In this document: piece after piece, positions 7,285 to 16,506 of the stretch | How positions within the stretch are numbered: position 1 is the first letter of the stretch | Layout of the letters: each line of letters begins with the position of its first letter | Assembly (NCBI GenBank): GCA_026993645.1 | Contig: JALWSQ010000272.1 | Location: 1 to 36,502 of the forward strand | From: Thiohalobacter sp. | Lineage (GTDB): Bacteria > Pseudomonadota > Gammaproteobacteria > Thiohalobacterales > Thiohalobacteraceae | DNA length: 36,502 nucleotides | Direction of reading: 5' to 3' | Translations under genes and position numbers: made by a program | Notes under the pieces: generated by a model | Database searches by the model: none | Seen by the model: the letters and a program-made list of their open reading frames with translations, nothing else | What the model was told of the DNA's origin: nothing

Positions 7285-7695
7285 ATGCTGCACAGGCTCC
7301 GCCATCGTTCCAGGCTCGTCGTCCATCCGTTGCTGGCGCTGTTGCTGACGGCCTGGCTGTCGGTGTTCTGCGGGGCCTGCTATGCGGCGGCCCTGGCGGC
7401 GCCGTTCCATCCCGCAGCCCATCAGGCCCAGGGCCACCAGCCGGGGCATCGGGGCCAGATGCCACCCTGCCACCATGGCGGCCACTGTGCCCAGGGCCAT
7501 GCCTCGGACGTCCAGGCGACGGTGCCCCACCTCGATACCGGGGTGACCCTGGTCGCCACGGTCCCCGGGTGGGTCATGCCCTCGCCCCGGGCCGGTGTCA
7601 TGCCTCACCGCGCTCTCCTGCCGGCGGTCCGTGGCAGCGGGCCACCGGGTCCACCGGTCGCGCGCTATCTCGCCTGCTGTGTCTTCCTGAACTAG
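7285..7695 (+). CDS. Small exported His/Cys-rich protein heading the metal-efflux operon (136 aa)
   Basis: The N-terminus has a basic stretch followed by a hydrophobic core (VVHPLLALLLTAWLSVF) and CGACYAA, consistent with a Sec signal peptide or membrane anchor. Residues about 42-82 hold nine histidines and two cysteines, including QMPPCHHGGHCAQGH, which looks like a metal-binding segment. The arrangement resembles CopL-like small proteins that precede copper-resistance operons, but that is a pattern comparison only. A GGGA sits five bases before the ATG, and a TATAAT lies just upstream. There is a 109-base gap to the TolC-like gene, so it is probably the first gene of that operon. Its likely place is the periplasm, where it would bind or sense metal. 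Confidence 0.65.
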   Translation: MLHRLRHRSRLVVHPLLALLLTAWLSVFCGACYAAALAAPFHPAAHQAQGHQPGHRGQMPPCHHGGHCAQGHASDVQATVPHLDTGVTLVATVPGWVMPSPRAGVMPHRALLPAVRGSGPPGPPVARYLACCVFLN

Positions 7696-7804
7696 CCCAC
7701 CTCCCGTGCGCGGCCCTGGCCGCGCCCGCTCGACGTCGTTTCTTCCATGCGTCCCTGTGGCGCCCGTCTGCCCTCGCCGGCGGCGGGATGACGGAGGTGG
7801 TTCC

Positions 7805-9073
7805 ATGTCTTCATCGTTTGTTTCATCGGCGGTCACCTGCGGGCTGGCCGGCCTTCTGCTGGTGGCCACCGGCGCCACGGCGGCACCCCTGACCCTGGCC
7901 CAGGCCGAGCGCCTGGCCCGGACCCAGGACGTCACCACGCCGGGGATCGAGGCCCGGGCCCGGTCCCTGGAACGCCAGTCCATCGCCGACGGTGAACTGC
8001 CGGATCCCCGGCTGAAGCTGGGGGCCATGAACCTGCCCACGGACAGCTTCGACCGGCGCCAGGAGGCCATGACCCAGATGCAGGTGGGACTGGTGCAGCG
8101 CTTCCCCCCGGGTCGGAGTCTGCGCCTGCGGCGCCTGCGTACCCAGCGGCTGGCGGCAGCGGAACGGGCCCGGGCCGAGGCCCAGCGGCTCAAGCGCCAG
8201 CGGGATGTACGGCAACGCTACCTGGATCTCTGGTACTGGTTGCGCGCCGGGGTGATCGTGGACAAGAGTCGCGCCCTGTTCGAACAGCTGGTGGAGGTCA
8301 CCCGCAGCCACTATGCCTCCGGCCGGCGCAACCAGCAGGACGTACTCCGTGCCTCGGTGGAACTGGCGCTGCTGGACGACCGCCGCATCCGCATCCGGAC
8401 CGACGAGGCGCGTGCCCGGGCGGCCCTGGCCGAGCTCATCGGTCCGGCCGCCGAAACCGCGACCCTGCCACGGGCCCTGCCGGACTGGCCGGATCCACCC
8501 CCCCTGGACGCCATGCGCGCGGGTCTCGATCGGCATCCGGAGCTGGTCGCACTGGGACGCCGGGTCGAGGCCGCCCAGCGGGCGGTGGACGTGGCGCGCC
8601 AGCGTTACCGGCCGGGCTGGTCGCTGGACGTCACCTACGGCAACCGGGTGGGGACCAACCCCGATGGCAGTGACCGGGCCGATTTCCTGTCCGCCATGGT
8701 GCTGGTGGATCTGCCCCTGTTCCCGGCCCGGCGCCAGGATGCCCTGGTGGCGGCCCGGCAGGCGTCACTGACCGCGGCCAGCCTGCAGCGCAAGGACCGC
8801 CTGCTGCAGCTGACGCAGGCGCTGGAGGCCGACTACGCAAGTTACCGCCAGCTGTCACAGCGCGTGACCGAGTACCGGGAGCGGGTGCTGCCCGAGGCCC
8901 GGGGCAACGCGGCCGCGGCCCTCCAGGCCTATCAGAGTAACGTCAGCGACTTCACCGGCCTGATGCGGGCTCGGCTCACCGAACTGGACAGCCGGCTCAC
9001 AGCCCTGCGCCTGGTCCGGGACCGGGCCAAGGCACGGGCCCGCCTGTATTACCTGCAAGGAGAAGATCGATGA
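7805..9073 (+). CDS. TolC-family outer-membrane efflux protein (CusC/CzcC-like, 422 aa)
   Basis: The start ATG follows GGAGGTGG at good spacing, and the protein begins with a clear signal peptide (SSAVTCGLAGLLLVATGATAAP). The mature part opens with LTLAQAERLARTQ, typical of outer-membrane efflux proteins, and contains two long helical repeats rich in Arg, Gln and Ala (for example AAERARAEAQRLKRQRDVRQRYLDLWYW and the later QASLTAASLQRKDRLLQL). It would form the outer-membrane channel of the tripartite pump. The family is usually 400-480 aa, so the length is normal. No lipobox cysteine is visible directly after the signal peptide. The stop overlaps the adaptor start by ATGA. Confidence 0.88.
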   Translation: MSSSFVSSAVTCGLAGLLLVATGATAAPLTLAQAERLARTQDVTTPGIEARARSLERQSIADGELPDPRLKLGAMNLPTDSFDRRQEAMTQMQVGLVQRFPPGRSLRLRRLRTQRLAAAERARAEAQRLKRQRDVRQRYLDLWYWLRAGVIVDKSRALFEQLVEVTRSHYASGRRNQQDVLRASVELALLDDRRIRIRTDEARARAALAELIGPAAETATLPRALPDWPDPPPLDAMRAGLDRHPELVALGRRVEAAQRAVDVARQRYRPGWSLDVTYGNRVGTNPDGSDRADFLSAMVLVDLPLFPARRQDALVAARQASLTAASLQRKDRLLQLTQALEADYASYRQLSQRVTEYRERVLPEARGNAAAALQAYQSNVSDFTGLMRARLTELDSRLTALRLVRDRAKARARLYYLQGEDR

Positions 9074-10332
9074 AGACCGGATGGATCATTACGACCCTCG
9101 CGGTGGCCGTTGCCTTCGGCGCCGGCTGGCAGCTGGCCCGGCAGCAGCAGCCGGAAGCCAGGCGGACCGGGACGGCCACCCAGCCGGCCGCGACACCCAG
9201 GAAGCGGAAGATCCTGTACTGGGTGGCCCCCATGAATCCCAACTTTCGCAGCGACAAGCCGGGCAAGTCGCCCATGGGCATGGACCTGGTACCGGTCTAT
9301 GCCGACCAGAAGAAGCCGGCGGCCGCCCAGGGTGTGCGTATCGATCCCCGGGTGGTGGAGAACCTGGGTGTCCGCACCGCGCCGGTGCAACGCGGTGATC
9401 TGCCGCGGCTGATCGAGACCGTCGGCTACGTGACCTTCGACGAGGACCGGCTGTCGCACGTGCACCTGCGCACCTCGGGCTGGATCGAGAAGCTCTATTT
9501 CAAGTCCGAGGGGGAGCCGGTGCATCGTGGCGACGTGCTGTTCGATCTCTATTCGCCGGAGCTGGTCAATGCCCAGGAGGAATACCTGCAGGCCATCCGC
9601 ATGGGCAATGCCGCCCTGCGCCGGGCCTCGCGGGAACGGTTGCGGGCCCTGGGTATCGGGGAGGGCGAGATCGCCCACATCCGCAAATCCCGGCAAGTCC
9701 GGCAGCTCATCCCCATCCGGGCCCGGCAGGACGGCATCATCGACCGGCTCAAGGTGCGCGAGGGCATGTACGTCAAGCCCAAGGACGAGGTCATGATGCT
9801 GGCCGATCTGTCCCGCGTCTGGCTGCAGGTGGACGTATTCGAGCGCCAGTCGGCCTGGGTGAAGCTGGGACAGCCGGCCCAGGTGCGTCTGCCCTACATG
9901 CCGGGGCGGGTATGGCGCGGGAAGGTGACCTTCATCTATCCCGACATCGACCCCAAGACCCGGACGCTCCGTGTCCGCCTCCGGTTCGATAATCAGGACG
10001 GTCTGCTCAAGCCCAACATGTACGCCGATGTCCGAATCGCGGCGGCACCCCGTCGCAACGTGCTGAGCATTCCGCGCGAGGCGCTGATCCGCACCGGTAA
10101 CGCCGAGCGGGTCATCGTGGCCCTGGGCAACGGCCGGTTCGATGCGCGGCCGGTGGTGGCTGGCATCGAGTCTGGTGATCGCGTGGAGATCGTCAGGGGG
10201 CTGCGCGAGAACGAGCGCGTGGTGACCTCGGCCCAGTTCCTGATCGATTCGGAGTCCAGCCTGCAGGCCAGCATGGCGCGCATGGGGGCCGGGGCCGAGG
10301 ATACGAAGCCGGCGGAGGAGACGCAACCATGA
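9070..10332 (+). CDS. Periplasmic adaptor of heavy-metal RND efflux (CusB/HlyD family, 420 aa)
   Basis: A single N-terminal membrane segment ([20 protein letters not shown]) anchors the protein facing the periplasm. Residues about 48-78 contain a heavy-metal-binding motif, [19 protein letters not shown] followed by MGMDLVPVY, characteristic of CusB-type adaptors (HMBD). Next come the barrel-sandwich and hairpin regions ([46 protein letters not shown]) and the beta-barrel region ([35 protein letters not shown]). It links the RND pump to the TolC-like channel and may hand over metal. ATGA overlaps at both ends show that the three pump genes are translationally coupled. Confidence 0.92.
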   Translation: MKTGWIITTLAVAVAFGAGWQLARQQQPEARRTGTATQPAATPRKRKILYWVAPMNPNFRSDKPGKSPMGMDLVPVYADQKKPAAAQGVRIDPRVVENLGVRTAPVQRGDLPRLIETVGYVTFDEDRLSHVHLRTSGWIEKLYFKSEGEPVHRGDVLFDLYSPELVNAQEEYLQAIRMGNAALRRASRERLRALGIGEGEIAHIRKSRQVRQLIPIRARQDGIIDRLKVREGMYVKPKDEVMMLADLSRVWLQVDVFERQSAWVKLGQPAQVRLPYMPGRVWRGKVTFIYPDIDPKTRTLRVRLRFDNQDGLLKPNMYADVRIAAAPRRNVLSIPREALIRTGNAERVIVALGNGRFDARPVVAGIESGDRVEIVRGLRENERVVTSAQFLIDSESSLQASMARMGAGAEDTKPAEETQP

Positions 10333-13300
10333 TCGAGGCCGTCATCCGCTGGTCCATCCGCAATCGCTTTCTGGTCCTGCTGCTGACCCTGATCCTGGTC
10401 GGGTTCGGTCTCTACAGCCTGCGCCACACGCCGCTGGACGCCATTCCCGACCTGTCGGACGTGCAGGTGATCATCAAGACCACCTACCCGGGGCAGGCGC
10501 CCCGGGTGGTGGAGGACCAGGTGACCTATCCACTGACCACCACCATGCTGTCGGTCCCGCGGGCCACGACCGTGCGTGGCTACTCCTTCTTCGGCGATTC
10601 CTATGTCTATATCCTGTTCGAGGACGGAACGGACCTCTATTGGGCAAGGTCGCGGGTGCTGGAATACCTGAGCCAGGTCCAGAGCAAGTTGCCGGCCGGT
10701 GCCCACAGCGCCCTGGGCCCGGACGCCACCGGCGTCGGCTGGGTCTACGAATACGCCCTGGTGGACCGGACCGGAAAGCACGATCTGTCCCAGCTGCGCA
10801 GCCTCCAGGACTGGTTTCTCAAGTATGAGCTGCAGACGGTGCCCGGTGTCTCCGAGGTCGCCACCATCGGCGGTATGGTGAAGCAATACCAGGTGGTGGT
10901 CGATCCCGACCGGCTGCGGGCCTACGGCATCCCCCTGGCCAGGGTCCGGCGCGCCATCCAGCGGGCCAACCAGGAGGTCGGTGGCTCGGTGGTGGAGATG
11001 GCAGAGGCGGAATACATGGTCCGCGCCACGGGTTACATCAAGCGTATCGAGGATCTGCGCCGGATCCCGCTGGGGTTCAATGCCAATGGCACGCCGATCC
11101 GCCTGGCGGACGTGGCCCGCATCCGCCTGGGACCCCAGTTGCGCCGCGGGGTGGCGGACCTCGACGGTCAGGGTGAGGTGGTGGGTGGCGTGGTCATCAT
11201 GCGCTGGGGGGAGAACGCCCTGGCCACCATCCACCGGGTGAAGGCCCGACTGGCCGAGCTCGCACGCAGCCTGCCCGAGGGCGTGGAGATCGTGCCCACC
11301 TATGACCGCTCCGGCCTGATCGAACGGGCGGTGGAGACCCTGCGCGGCAAGCTCATCGAGGAATTCATCGTGGTCACCCTGGTGTGCGCGGTGTTCCTGT
11401 TCCACCTGCGTTCGTCCCTGGTGGTCATCCTGAGCCTGCCGGTGGGTATCCTGGTGGCCTTCCTGGTCATGTATGCCCAGGGCATCAATGCCAACATCAT
11501 GTCCCTGGGCGGCATCGCCATCGCCATCGGGGCCATGGTGGACGCAGCCATCGTCATGATCGAGAACGTACACAAGCACCTGGAACGGGAACAGGTGACC
11601 GCGCACAACCGCTGGGAGATCATGGGCCGGGCCTCGGCGGAGGTGGGGCCGGCGCTGTTCTTCTCCCTGCTCATCATCACCCTGAGCTTCCTGCCGGTGT
11701 TCACCCTCCAGGCCCAGGAGGGGCGCCTGTTCGCCCCCCTGGCCTTCACCAAGACCTATGCCATGGCGGGGGCGGCGGGCCTGTCCATCACCCTGGTCCC
11801 GGTGCTGATGGGGTATTTCATCCGCGGTCACCTGGTGCCCGAACATCGCAATCCGGTCAACCGCCTGCTGATCGCCCTGTACCGGCCGGTGGTGGCCTGG
11901 GTACTGCGCATGCCCTGGGTCGTATTGCTCGTGGCCGCCCTCGCGGGTTCGTCCATGATCTGGCCCCTGGCCGGCTGGTGGCCCCTGCACGGGCGCCTGG
12001 GGTCCGAGTTCATGCCCCCGCTGGATGAAGGCGACCTGCTCTACATGCCCACGACCTTTCCGGCCATCTCCATCGGCAAGGCACGGGAACTGCTTCAGCA
12101 GACCGACCGCCTGATCAAGACGGTGCCGGAGGTGAAACGGGTGTTCGGTAAGGTGGGGCGGGCCGACACGGCCACCGACCCGGCGCCGCTGACCATGATC
12201 GAGACCGTGATCGAGCTCAAGCCGCGGGATCAGTGGCGACCGGGCATGACCCCGGAGAAACTGCGGGCAGAACTCGATCGGGTGGTCCGGATTCCCAGCG
12301 TGGCCAATGCCTGGGTCTATCCCATCAAGACCCGCATCGACATGCTGGCAACAGGGATCAAGACACCGGTCGGGGTCAAGGTCTCCGGCCCGGACCTGGC
12401 CGTGATCCAGCGCATCGGCAAGGACATCGAGCGGGTGCTGCACCGGGTGCCCGGAACGGCCTCGGTGTTCTCCGAGCGGGTGGCGGGGGGCCGCTATATC
12501 GTGGTGGACATCGATCGTGAGGCGGCGTCGCGCTACGGGCTCAATATCGCCGATATCCAGGACGTGGTCCGGACGGCGGTGGGGGGGATGAATGTCACCG
12601 AGACCGTGGAGGGACTGGAGCGCTATCCGGTCAACCTGCGTTATCCGCGGGACCTGCGTGACTCCCTGACCCGGCTGCGCGAGCTGCCCATCGTCACCGC
12701 CGGTGGCCAGCAGGTGGCCCTGGCCGATGTGGCCAAAGTACGCATCGAGGACGGGCCGGGGGTCATCAAGAGCGAGAATGCCCGGCCCAATGGCTGGATC
12801 TATGTCGACATCCAGGGCCGGGACCTGGGCTCCTACGTGGACGAGGCGAAGCGTGTCGTCGCGCGGGAGGTCAAACTGCCGGCCGGTTATGCCATCAGCT
12901 GGTCCGGGCAGTACGAGTACATGCAGCGGGCACGGGAACGGCTCAGCGTGGTCCTGCCGGTCACCCTGGCCATCATCGTGCTGCTGCTGTACCTCAATTT
13001 CCGGCGTCTGGCGGAGGTCCTGATCATTCTGGTGACCCTGCCCCTGGCGCTGGTGGGCGGCCTCTGGCTGCTCTACGCCCTGGGGTACAACCTGTCGGTG
13101 GCGGTCGGCGTGGGGTTCATCGCCCTGGCCGGCGTGACCGTCGAGGTGGGTGTGGTGATGCTGGTGTATCTGAACCAGGCCTACCGTGCCCACCGGCAAC
13201 AGGCGCTGGCCGCCGGGCGGGCCATGGCCTTGGAGGACCTGCGCGAGGCCGTGATCGCGGGGGCCCTGCTGCGGGTACGGCCCATCATGATGACCGTGGC

Positions 13301-13481
13301 CGCCATCATCGCCGGATTGCTGCCCATCATGCTGGGCAGCGGCACCGGCTCCGAGGTCATGCGCCGGATCGCGGCCCCCATGGTGGGCGGCATGGTGAGT
13401 TCAACCATCCTGACCCTGCTGGTCATCCCGGCGGCCTTCCTGGTGTGGCGCCGCCGGGGTCTTGGCCGGACAAAATCCTGA
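10329..13481 (+). CDS. CusA-type heavy-metal RND efflux pump (1050 aa)
   Basis: This is a proton-driven inner-membrane transporter of the HME branch of RND proteins. It has the expected N-terminal membrane helix, [24 protein letters not shown], the porter domain and 12 membrane segments in two repeats (for example [20 protein letters not shown] and [18 protein letters not shown]). The TM4 region reads [19 protein letters not shown], as in the Cu/Ag (CusA, HME4) subgroup, rather than the DFGxIVDGAV form of Czc[20 protein letters not shown] also follows CusA. Copper and silver are the most likely substrates, but a divalent metal cannot be excluded. The length matches the family (about 1040-1060 aa). 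Confidence 0.93.
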   Translation: MIEAVIRWSIRNRFLVLLLTLILVGFGLYSLRHTPLDAIPDLSDVQVIIKTTYPGQAPRVVEDQVTYPLTTTMLSVPRATTVRGYSFFGDSYVYILFEDGTDLYWARSRVLEYLSQVQSKLPAGAHSALGPDATGVGWVYEYALVDRTGKHDLSQLRSLQDWFLKYELQTVPGVSEVATIGGMVKQYQVVVDPDRLRAYGIPLARVRRAIQRANQEVGGSVVEMAEAEYMVRATGYIKRIEDLRRIPLGFNANGTPIRLADVARIRLGPQLRRGVADLDGQGEVVGGVVIMRWGENALATIHRVKARLAELARSLPEGVEIVPTYDRSGLIERAVETLRGKLIEEFIVVTLVCAVFLFHLRSSLVVILSLPVGILVAFLVMYAQGINANIMSLGGIAIAIGAMVDAAIVMIENVHKHLEREQVTAHNRWEIMGRASAEVGPALFFSLLIITLSFLPVFTLQAQEGRLFAPLAFTKTYAMAGAAGLSITLVPVLMGYFIRGHLVPEHRNPVNRLLIALYRPVVAWVLRMPWVVLLVAALAGSSMIWPLAGWWPLHGRLGSEFMPPLDEGDLLYMPTTFPAISIGKARELLQQTDRLIKTVPEVKRVFGKVGRADTATDPAPLTMIETVIELKPRDQWRPGMTPEKLRAELDRVVRIPSVANAWVYPIKTRIDMLATGIKTPVGVKVSGPDLAVIQRIGKDIERVLHRVPGTASVFSERVAGGRYIVVDIDREAASRYGLNIADIQDVVRTAVGGMNVTETVEGLERYPVNLRYPRDLRDSLTRLRELPIVTAGGQQVALADVAKVRIEDGPGVIKSENARPNGWIYVDIQGRDLGSYVDEAKRVVAREVKLPAGYAISWSGQYEYMQRARERLSVVLPVTLAIIVLLLYLNFRRLAEVLIILVTLPLALVGGLWLLYALGYNLSVAVGVGFIALAGVTVEVGVVMLVYLNQAYRAHRQQALAAGRAMALEDLREAVIAGALLRVRPIMMTVAAIIAGLLPIMLGSGTGSEVMRRIAAPMVGGMVSSTILTLLVIPAAFLVWRRRGLGRTKS

Positions 13482-13496
13482 TCGAGGAGGTGAGCC

Positions 13497-13823
13497 ATGG
13501 ATTATTGCAAGGTGACGGCCATCATACGGCTGGAAGCGTTGGAGGCGGTGGAGCAACGGCTCATGGCCGCCGGGGCCTGCGGCATGACCGTGACCCGGGT
13601 GCGGGGTTGCGGCGAGTGGAAGGATTTCTATCACCGTGACGCCCTGGTGACCCATGTGCGGATCGAGATCTTCACCCATGCCGACAAGGCGGAGGCATTG
13701 GCGGGCCTCATCGTCGAGGAGGCCCACACCGGGGCCCCCGGGGACGGCATCGTGGCGGTGCTGCCGGTGAGCCATCTATGGCGAATCCGCACCGGCAAGG
13801 CAGGTGTGCCGACGGAACTCTGA
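13497..13823 (+). CDS. PII-like regulatory protein linked to the efflux pump (108 aa)
   Basis: The protein has the PII ferredoxin-like plan: the first strand YCKVTAIIRLEALEAVEQRL, then CGMTVTRVRGCGEWKDFYH where GlnB has GMTVTEVKGFGRQKGH, then HVRIEIFTHADKAEAL, and the B-loop TGAPGDGIVAVLPV corresponding to TGKIGDGKIFVLPV. The T-loop is shortened and lacks the uridylylated Tyr of GlnB, so it is not a nitrogen-signalling PII. A group of PII proteins found beside CusA/CzcA-type transporters (PII-NG) is described in the literature, and this gene fits it by sequence and position. It starts 15 bases after the pump stop with a strong GAGGAGGTGA site, so it is in the same operon. A role in sensing nucleotides or metal to adjust efflux is inference. 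Confidence 0.85.
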   Translation: MDYCKVTAIIRLEALEAVEQRLMAAGACGMTVTRVRGCGEWKDFYHRDALVTHVRIEIFTHADKAEALAGLIVEEAHTGAPGDGIVAVLPVSHLWRIRTGKAGVPTEL

Positions 13824-13935
13824 AGGCGGGACGCGGTCCTCGCAACCAGTGGGGGCAGGGGGTACACTGCCGGGCGGCCCGCATCACGCGGGTGCGATCG
13901 GTACCATCGAGTCAACGGATCTCAGGAGGTAAGTC

Positions 13936-14325
13936 ATGTATGGTTTCAGCGTGGAGGTGGCCGGCGGGTTCGAGGAGACGGTGCAGAAGGTGATCGAGGC
14001 GCTCAAGGCCGAGGGCTTCGGGGTGCTGACCGACATCGACGTGGCCGCGACCCTCAAGGAGAAACTGGGCAAGGACATGCGGCCCTACCGGATCCTGGGG
14101 GCCTGCAATCCCCCCCTGGCCCACCAGGCGCTGGAGGCGGACCCGGACATCGGCCTGCTGTTGCCCTGCAACGTGGTGGTGCGCCAGGCCGACGATGGGG
14201 GCACCGTGGTGGCCTTCATGGATCCCCAGGCGGTACTGGGCCTGATCGACCGGGACGACATCGCCGAACTGGGGGCGGAGGTGCGTGGGCGCCTGGAGCG
14301 GGTGCGCGACGCCGTCGCGGCCTGA
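13936..14325 (+). CDS. DUF302-domain protein (129 aa)
   Basis: A very strong AGGAGGT ribosome site precedes the ATG. The sequence [45 protein letters not shown] is the DUF302 start, and [16 protein letters not shown] with [10 protein letters not shown] is its conserved core, including the two cysteines in GACNPP and LPCNV. The biochemical role of DUF302 is not established; members often sit with sulfur or metal genes. It lacks a signal peptide and is probably cytoplasmic. It follows the PII-like gene by 112 bases, with a weak TACACT element in the gap, so it could be transcribed with the efflux operon or alone. Confidence 0.88.
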   Translation: MYGFSVEVAGGFEETVQKVIEALKAEGFGVLTDIDVAATLKEKLGKDMRPYRILGACNPPLAHQALEADPDIGLLLPCNVVVRQADDGGTVVAFMDPQAVLGLIDRDDIAELGAEVRGRLERVRDAVAA

Positions 14326-14360
14326 GGGCGCAGGAGGGTGCCGGGCCGCACCGGCGGTGG

Positions 14361-14390
14361 TTGACAGGCAGGGCGGTTACGGCGCTAAAT
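14361..14390 (+). promoter_or_regulatory. Sigma-70 promoter for the SAP-like small gene
   Basis: A perfect -35 TTGACA (14361-14366) is followed after 18 bases by CTAAAT (14385-14390), a weak -10. The small gene starts 52 bases further on. A repeat-like GCCGGAAGGAACCGG element lies between the promoter and the gene. Confidence 0.5.
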
Positions 14391-14442
14391 GGAGCCGGAA
14401 GGAACCGGTACCAACGAGGTGGCAAGAGGGGGAAGTGGATCC

Positions 14443-14646
14443 ATGAAGATGCAACTGGTGCGGTCGAAGGCCAGAGAGATCGGAATCCGTCCGGGCAAGT
14501 TGAACAAGCTGAACCTGATCCGGCGGATTCAGCAGACGGAAGGGAACTTCGACTGCTTCGGGACGGCGGTCGACGGCTACTGTGACCAGGCAGACTGCCT
14601 CTGGCGCGAGGACTGCCTGAAGCTGTCACTGCAGCAGTCGGCCTGA
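14443..14646 (+). CDS. SAP-like small protein with a four-cysteine motif (67 aa)
   Basis: The track ORF begins at 14389, but the ATG at 14443 has a purine-rich site (GAGGGGGAAGTGG) before it and gives the compact MKMQLVRSKAREIGIRPGK. Residues 1-33 match the SAP-type helix-loop-helix pattern (REIGIRPGKLNKLNLIRRIQQ). A second half, NFDCFGTAVDGYCDQADCLWREDC, has four cysteines (C38, C47, C52, C58) spaced to bind a metal ion. From memory, this two-part architecture occurs in a set of small bacterial proteins annotated only as SAP-domain proteins. DNA or RNA binding is suggested by the SAP half. It has its own promoter and is followed by a GC hairpin, so it is probably monocistronic. Confidence 0.75.
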   Translation: MKMQLVRSKAREIGIRPGKLNKLNLIRRIQQTEGNFDCFGTAVDGYCDQADCLWREDCLKLSLQQSA

Positions 14647-14647
14647 G

Positions 14648-14685
14648 CCCGGCCCGGGCCTGCCAACCCCCGGCCCCGGGCCGGG
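14648..14685 (+). terminator. GC-rich hairpin just after the SAP-like gene
   Basis: CCCGGCCCGGG (14648-14658) and CCCGGGCCGGG (14675-14685) are perfect 11-bp inverted arms with a 16-base loop, starting two bases after the stop codon. No T tract follows, so it is either a rho-dependent or non-canonical terminator or an mRNA-stabilising stem. Confidence 0.4.
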
Positions 14686-14738
14686 GCGGGATCCTGCTCC
14701 CCCGCATGCCATCCTCCGGCTCATGGGAGGCAAGGGTG

Positions 14739-16043
14739 ATGCGTCATTCGGGACTGTTCCATTCCACTCCCACCGAGCACAGCCGCCCGGATCCCCGGCG
14801 CGGCAGCGATGCCGAACGGGCGTTCCGTATTCTGAAAACGGTGGTGGGCGACTACCAAGGACCCGCCGGCATCCGGCTGTGGGACGGTTGTCGCGTCTAC
14901 GGTGGACCCGAGGTGCCCGGCAGCTTGGTGTTCCGGGATGCGGCCTTCCTGCGCCAGCTGGTCCTTCACTGGAGCGCGCTGACCCTGGGCGAGGGCTACC
15001 TGGCCGGGCGGGTAGATGCCGAGGGCGCCATGGAGCCCCTGTTCCACCTGATCGAGCACCTGCGCCAGCGCCGCCTGGCGCCGGGGGCGCGGGCCCGGCT
15101 GGCCTGGGAGGCGCTGCATCTGCCCCGTACCCGGGCAGCGCGCGGACCGGGGTTACGGGGGGCGCGGGCACACGAGAACTCACCGGCCACCATCGCCCAC
15201 CACTACGACGTGGGCAACGATTTCTACCGCCTGTGGCTGGATCGGGAGATGGTGTACTCCTGCGCCTATTTCCGCGACCCGGCGCAGTCGCTGGAGGCGG
15301 CCCAGCGCGACAAGCTGGACTACATCTGCCGCAAGCTGCGGCTGGCGCCGGGGATGGACCTGCTCGACATCGGCTGCGGCTGGGGTGCCCTGGTGTGCTG
15401 GGCGGCGCGTCACTACGGGGTCCGCGCCCATGGCATCACCCTGAGCCGGCAGCAGTACGCCTATGCCCGCGAGCGGGTGCGACGCGAGGGCCTCGAGGAC
15501 CGGGTGCGTATCGAGCTGCGCGACTACCGTGACCTGCCGCCGGCACCGGCCTACGACCGGGTGGTGAGCGTCGGCATGTTCGAACACGTGGGCGTGGCCA
15601 ACTTCCCCACCTATTTCGGCACCGTGCGCCGGGTGCTGCGGCCGGGCGGGCTGTTTCTCAACCATGGCATCACCAACGACACCGGCTGGACCCAGACCGA
15701 CATCCAGCAGTTCGTCAACCGCTACGTGTTCCCGGACGGTGAGCTGGCTCCGGTGAGCGAGGTCCAGGATGCCATGGAGAAGGCGGGGTTCGAGATCCAT
15801 GACGTGGAGGGGTTGCGCCGGCACTATGCCCTGACCCTGCGCCACTGGGTCCGGCGACTGGAGGCCCACCGGGAACAGGCCCTGCAGCAGGTGCCCGAGC
15901 CGGTGTACCGCCTGTGGCGCCTGTACATGGCAGGATCGGCCTATTATTTCGACGAGGGCAGCGTCGGTGTCTACCAGATCCTGGCCGGGCACCAGCTGGA
16001 CCGGCCGCCGCTGCCGTTGCGCCGGGACGATCTCTACCACTGA
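14739..16043 (+). CDS. cfa: Cyclopropane-fatty-acyl-phospholipid synthase family protein (434 aa)
   Basis: CFA synthase transfers a methylene from S-adenosylmethionine to unsaturated acyl chains of membrane phospholipids. The SAM site is LLDIGCGWGALVCWAARHYG, followed by AHGITLSRQQYAYA, VVSVGMFEHVGVANFPTYF and GGLFLNHGIT, all typical of the family. IAHHYDVGNDFYRLWLD and YSCAYF precede it. Residues about 30-140 form the N-terminal lipid-binding domain of the family. It is longer than E. coli Cfa (382 aa). The start chosen is the ATG after GGGAGGCAAGGG; the upstream in-frame ATG at 14706 has no ribosome site. It is a membrane-stress enzyme placed between two metal-resistance modules. Confidence 0.92.
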   Translation: MRHSGLFHSTPTEHSRPDPRRGSDAERAFRILKTVVGDYQGPAGIRLWDGCRVYGGPEVPGSLVFRDAAFLRQLVLHWSALTLGEGYLAGRVDAEGAMEPLFHLIEHLRQRRLAPGARARLAWEALHLPRTRAARGPGLRGARAHENSPATIAHHYDVGNDFYRLWLDREMVYSCAYFRDPAQSLEAAQRDKLDYICRKLRLAPGMDLLDIGCGWGALVCWAARHYGVRAHGITLSRQQYAYARERVRREGLEDRVRIELRDYRDLPPAPAYDRVVSVGMFEHVGVANFPTYFGTVRRVLRPGGLFLNHGITNDTGWTQTDIQQFVNRYVFPDGELAPVSEVQDAMEKAGFEIHDVEGLRRHYALTLRHWVRRLEAHREQALQQVPEPVYRLWRLYMAGSAYYFDEGSVGVYQILAGHQLDRPPLPLRRDDLYH

Positions 16044-16102
16044 CGCCATACTGCGGGCGGGCAGAGGTTGTCGCGGCGGCCGGCCAATGGCATCCTGAGC
16101 AG

Positions 16103-16465
16103 ATGTCGCCAGCAACCGGGGGCCGTTCCGTGTCGTTGCCCAGGATCACCGTCTTTCCACTGCTCGACCCGGAGGAGCCCCTGCGCAAGCGGGCGCCGGC
16201 GGTGGACGAGACGGGGCGGCCCCTGAGTGATTTCATGATGATCATCCCGGGGCTGAAGGAACGCCCGCAGCGTCTCATCCAGGCGGTGACCACCGAGATC
16301 CACGCCGCCCTGGCCTGTTTCCCCGATGCCGTGGTGTTCGCCGAACTCAACGTGAAGCTCAACCTGCTCTGGGTTTCGATCCGGCCCATCAGTGGCGTCC
16401 GCTTCGAGATCGCCAGCGCCATCCAGAACCGGGTGCCCGAGGCGCGCCTGGTGTCCCACATCTGA
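16103..16465 (+). CDS. Small protein of unknown function between cfa and copA (120 aa)
   Basis: No family was recognised. The region after the first 30 residues looks like a real folded protein: [23 protein letters not shown], then a strand-rich part [23 protein letters not shown] and a helix-like [20 protein letters not shown]. The start is uncertain. ATG at 16103 gives MSPATGG; GTG at 16130 gives 111 residues beginning VSLPRITVF. Neither has a convincing ribosome site. There is no signal peptide or membrane segment. It ends 41 bases before the copA start on the same strand, so it may be co-transcribed with the copper ATPase. Confidence 0.65.
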   Translation: MSPATGGRSVSLPRITVFPLLDPEEPLRKRAPAVDETGRPLSDFMMIIPGLKERPQRLIQAVTTEIHAALACFPDAVVFAELNVKLNLLWVSIRPISGVRFEIASAIQNRVPEARLVSHI

Positions 16466-16506
16466 GCCGCGGGGGCCGCGGTCCGGCTCGCAGCGGAGAA
16501 CCCGAG

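Noticed and set aside
9993-13199. 1068-residue minus-strand ORF opposite the RND pump
   Set aside because: It is rich in His, Gln, Asp and Gly, as expected when GC-rich membrane-protein genes are read backward; the plus-strand pump is unambiguous.
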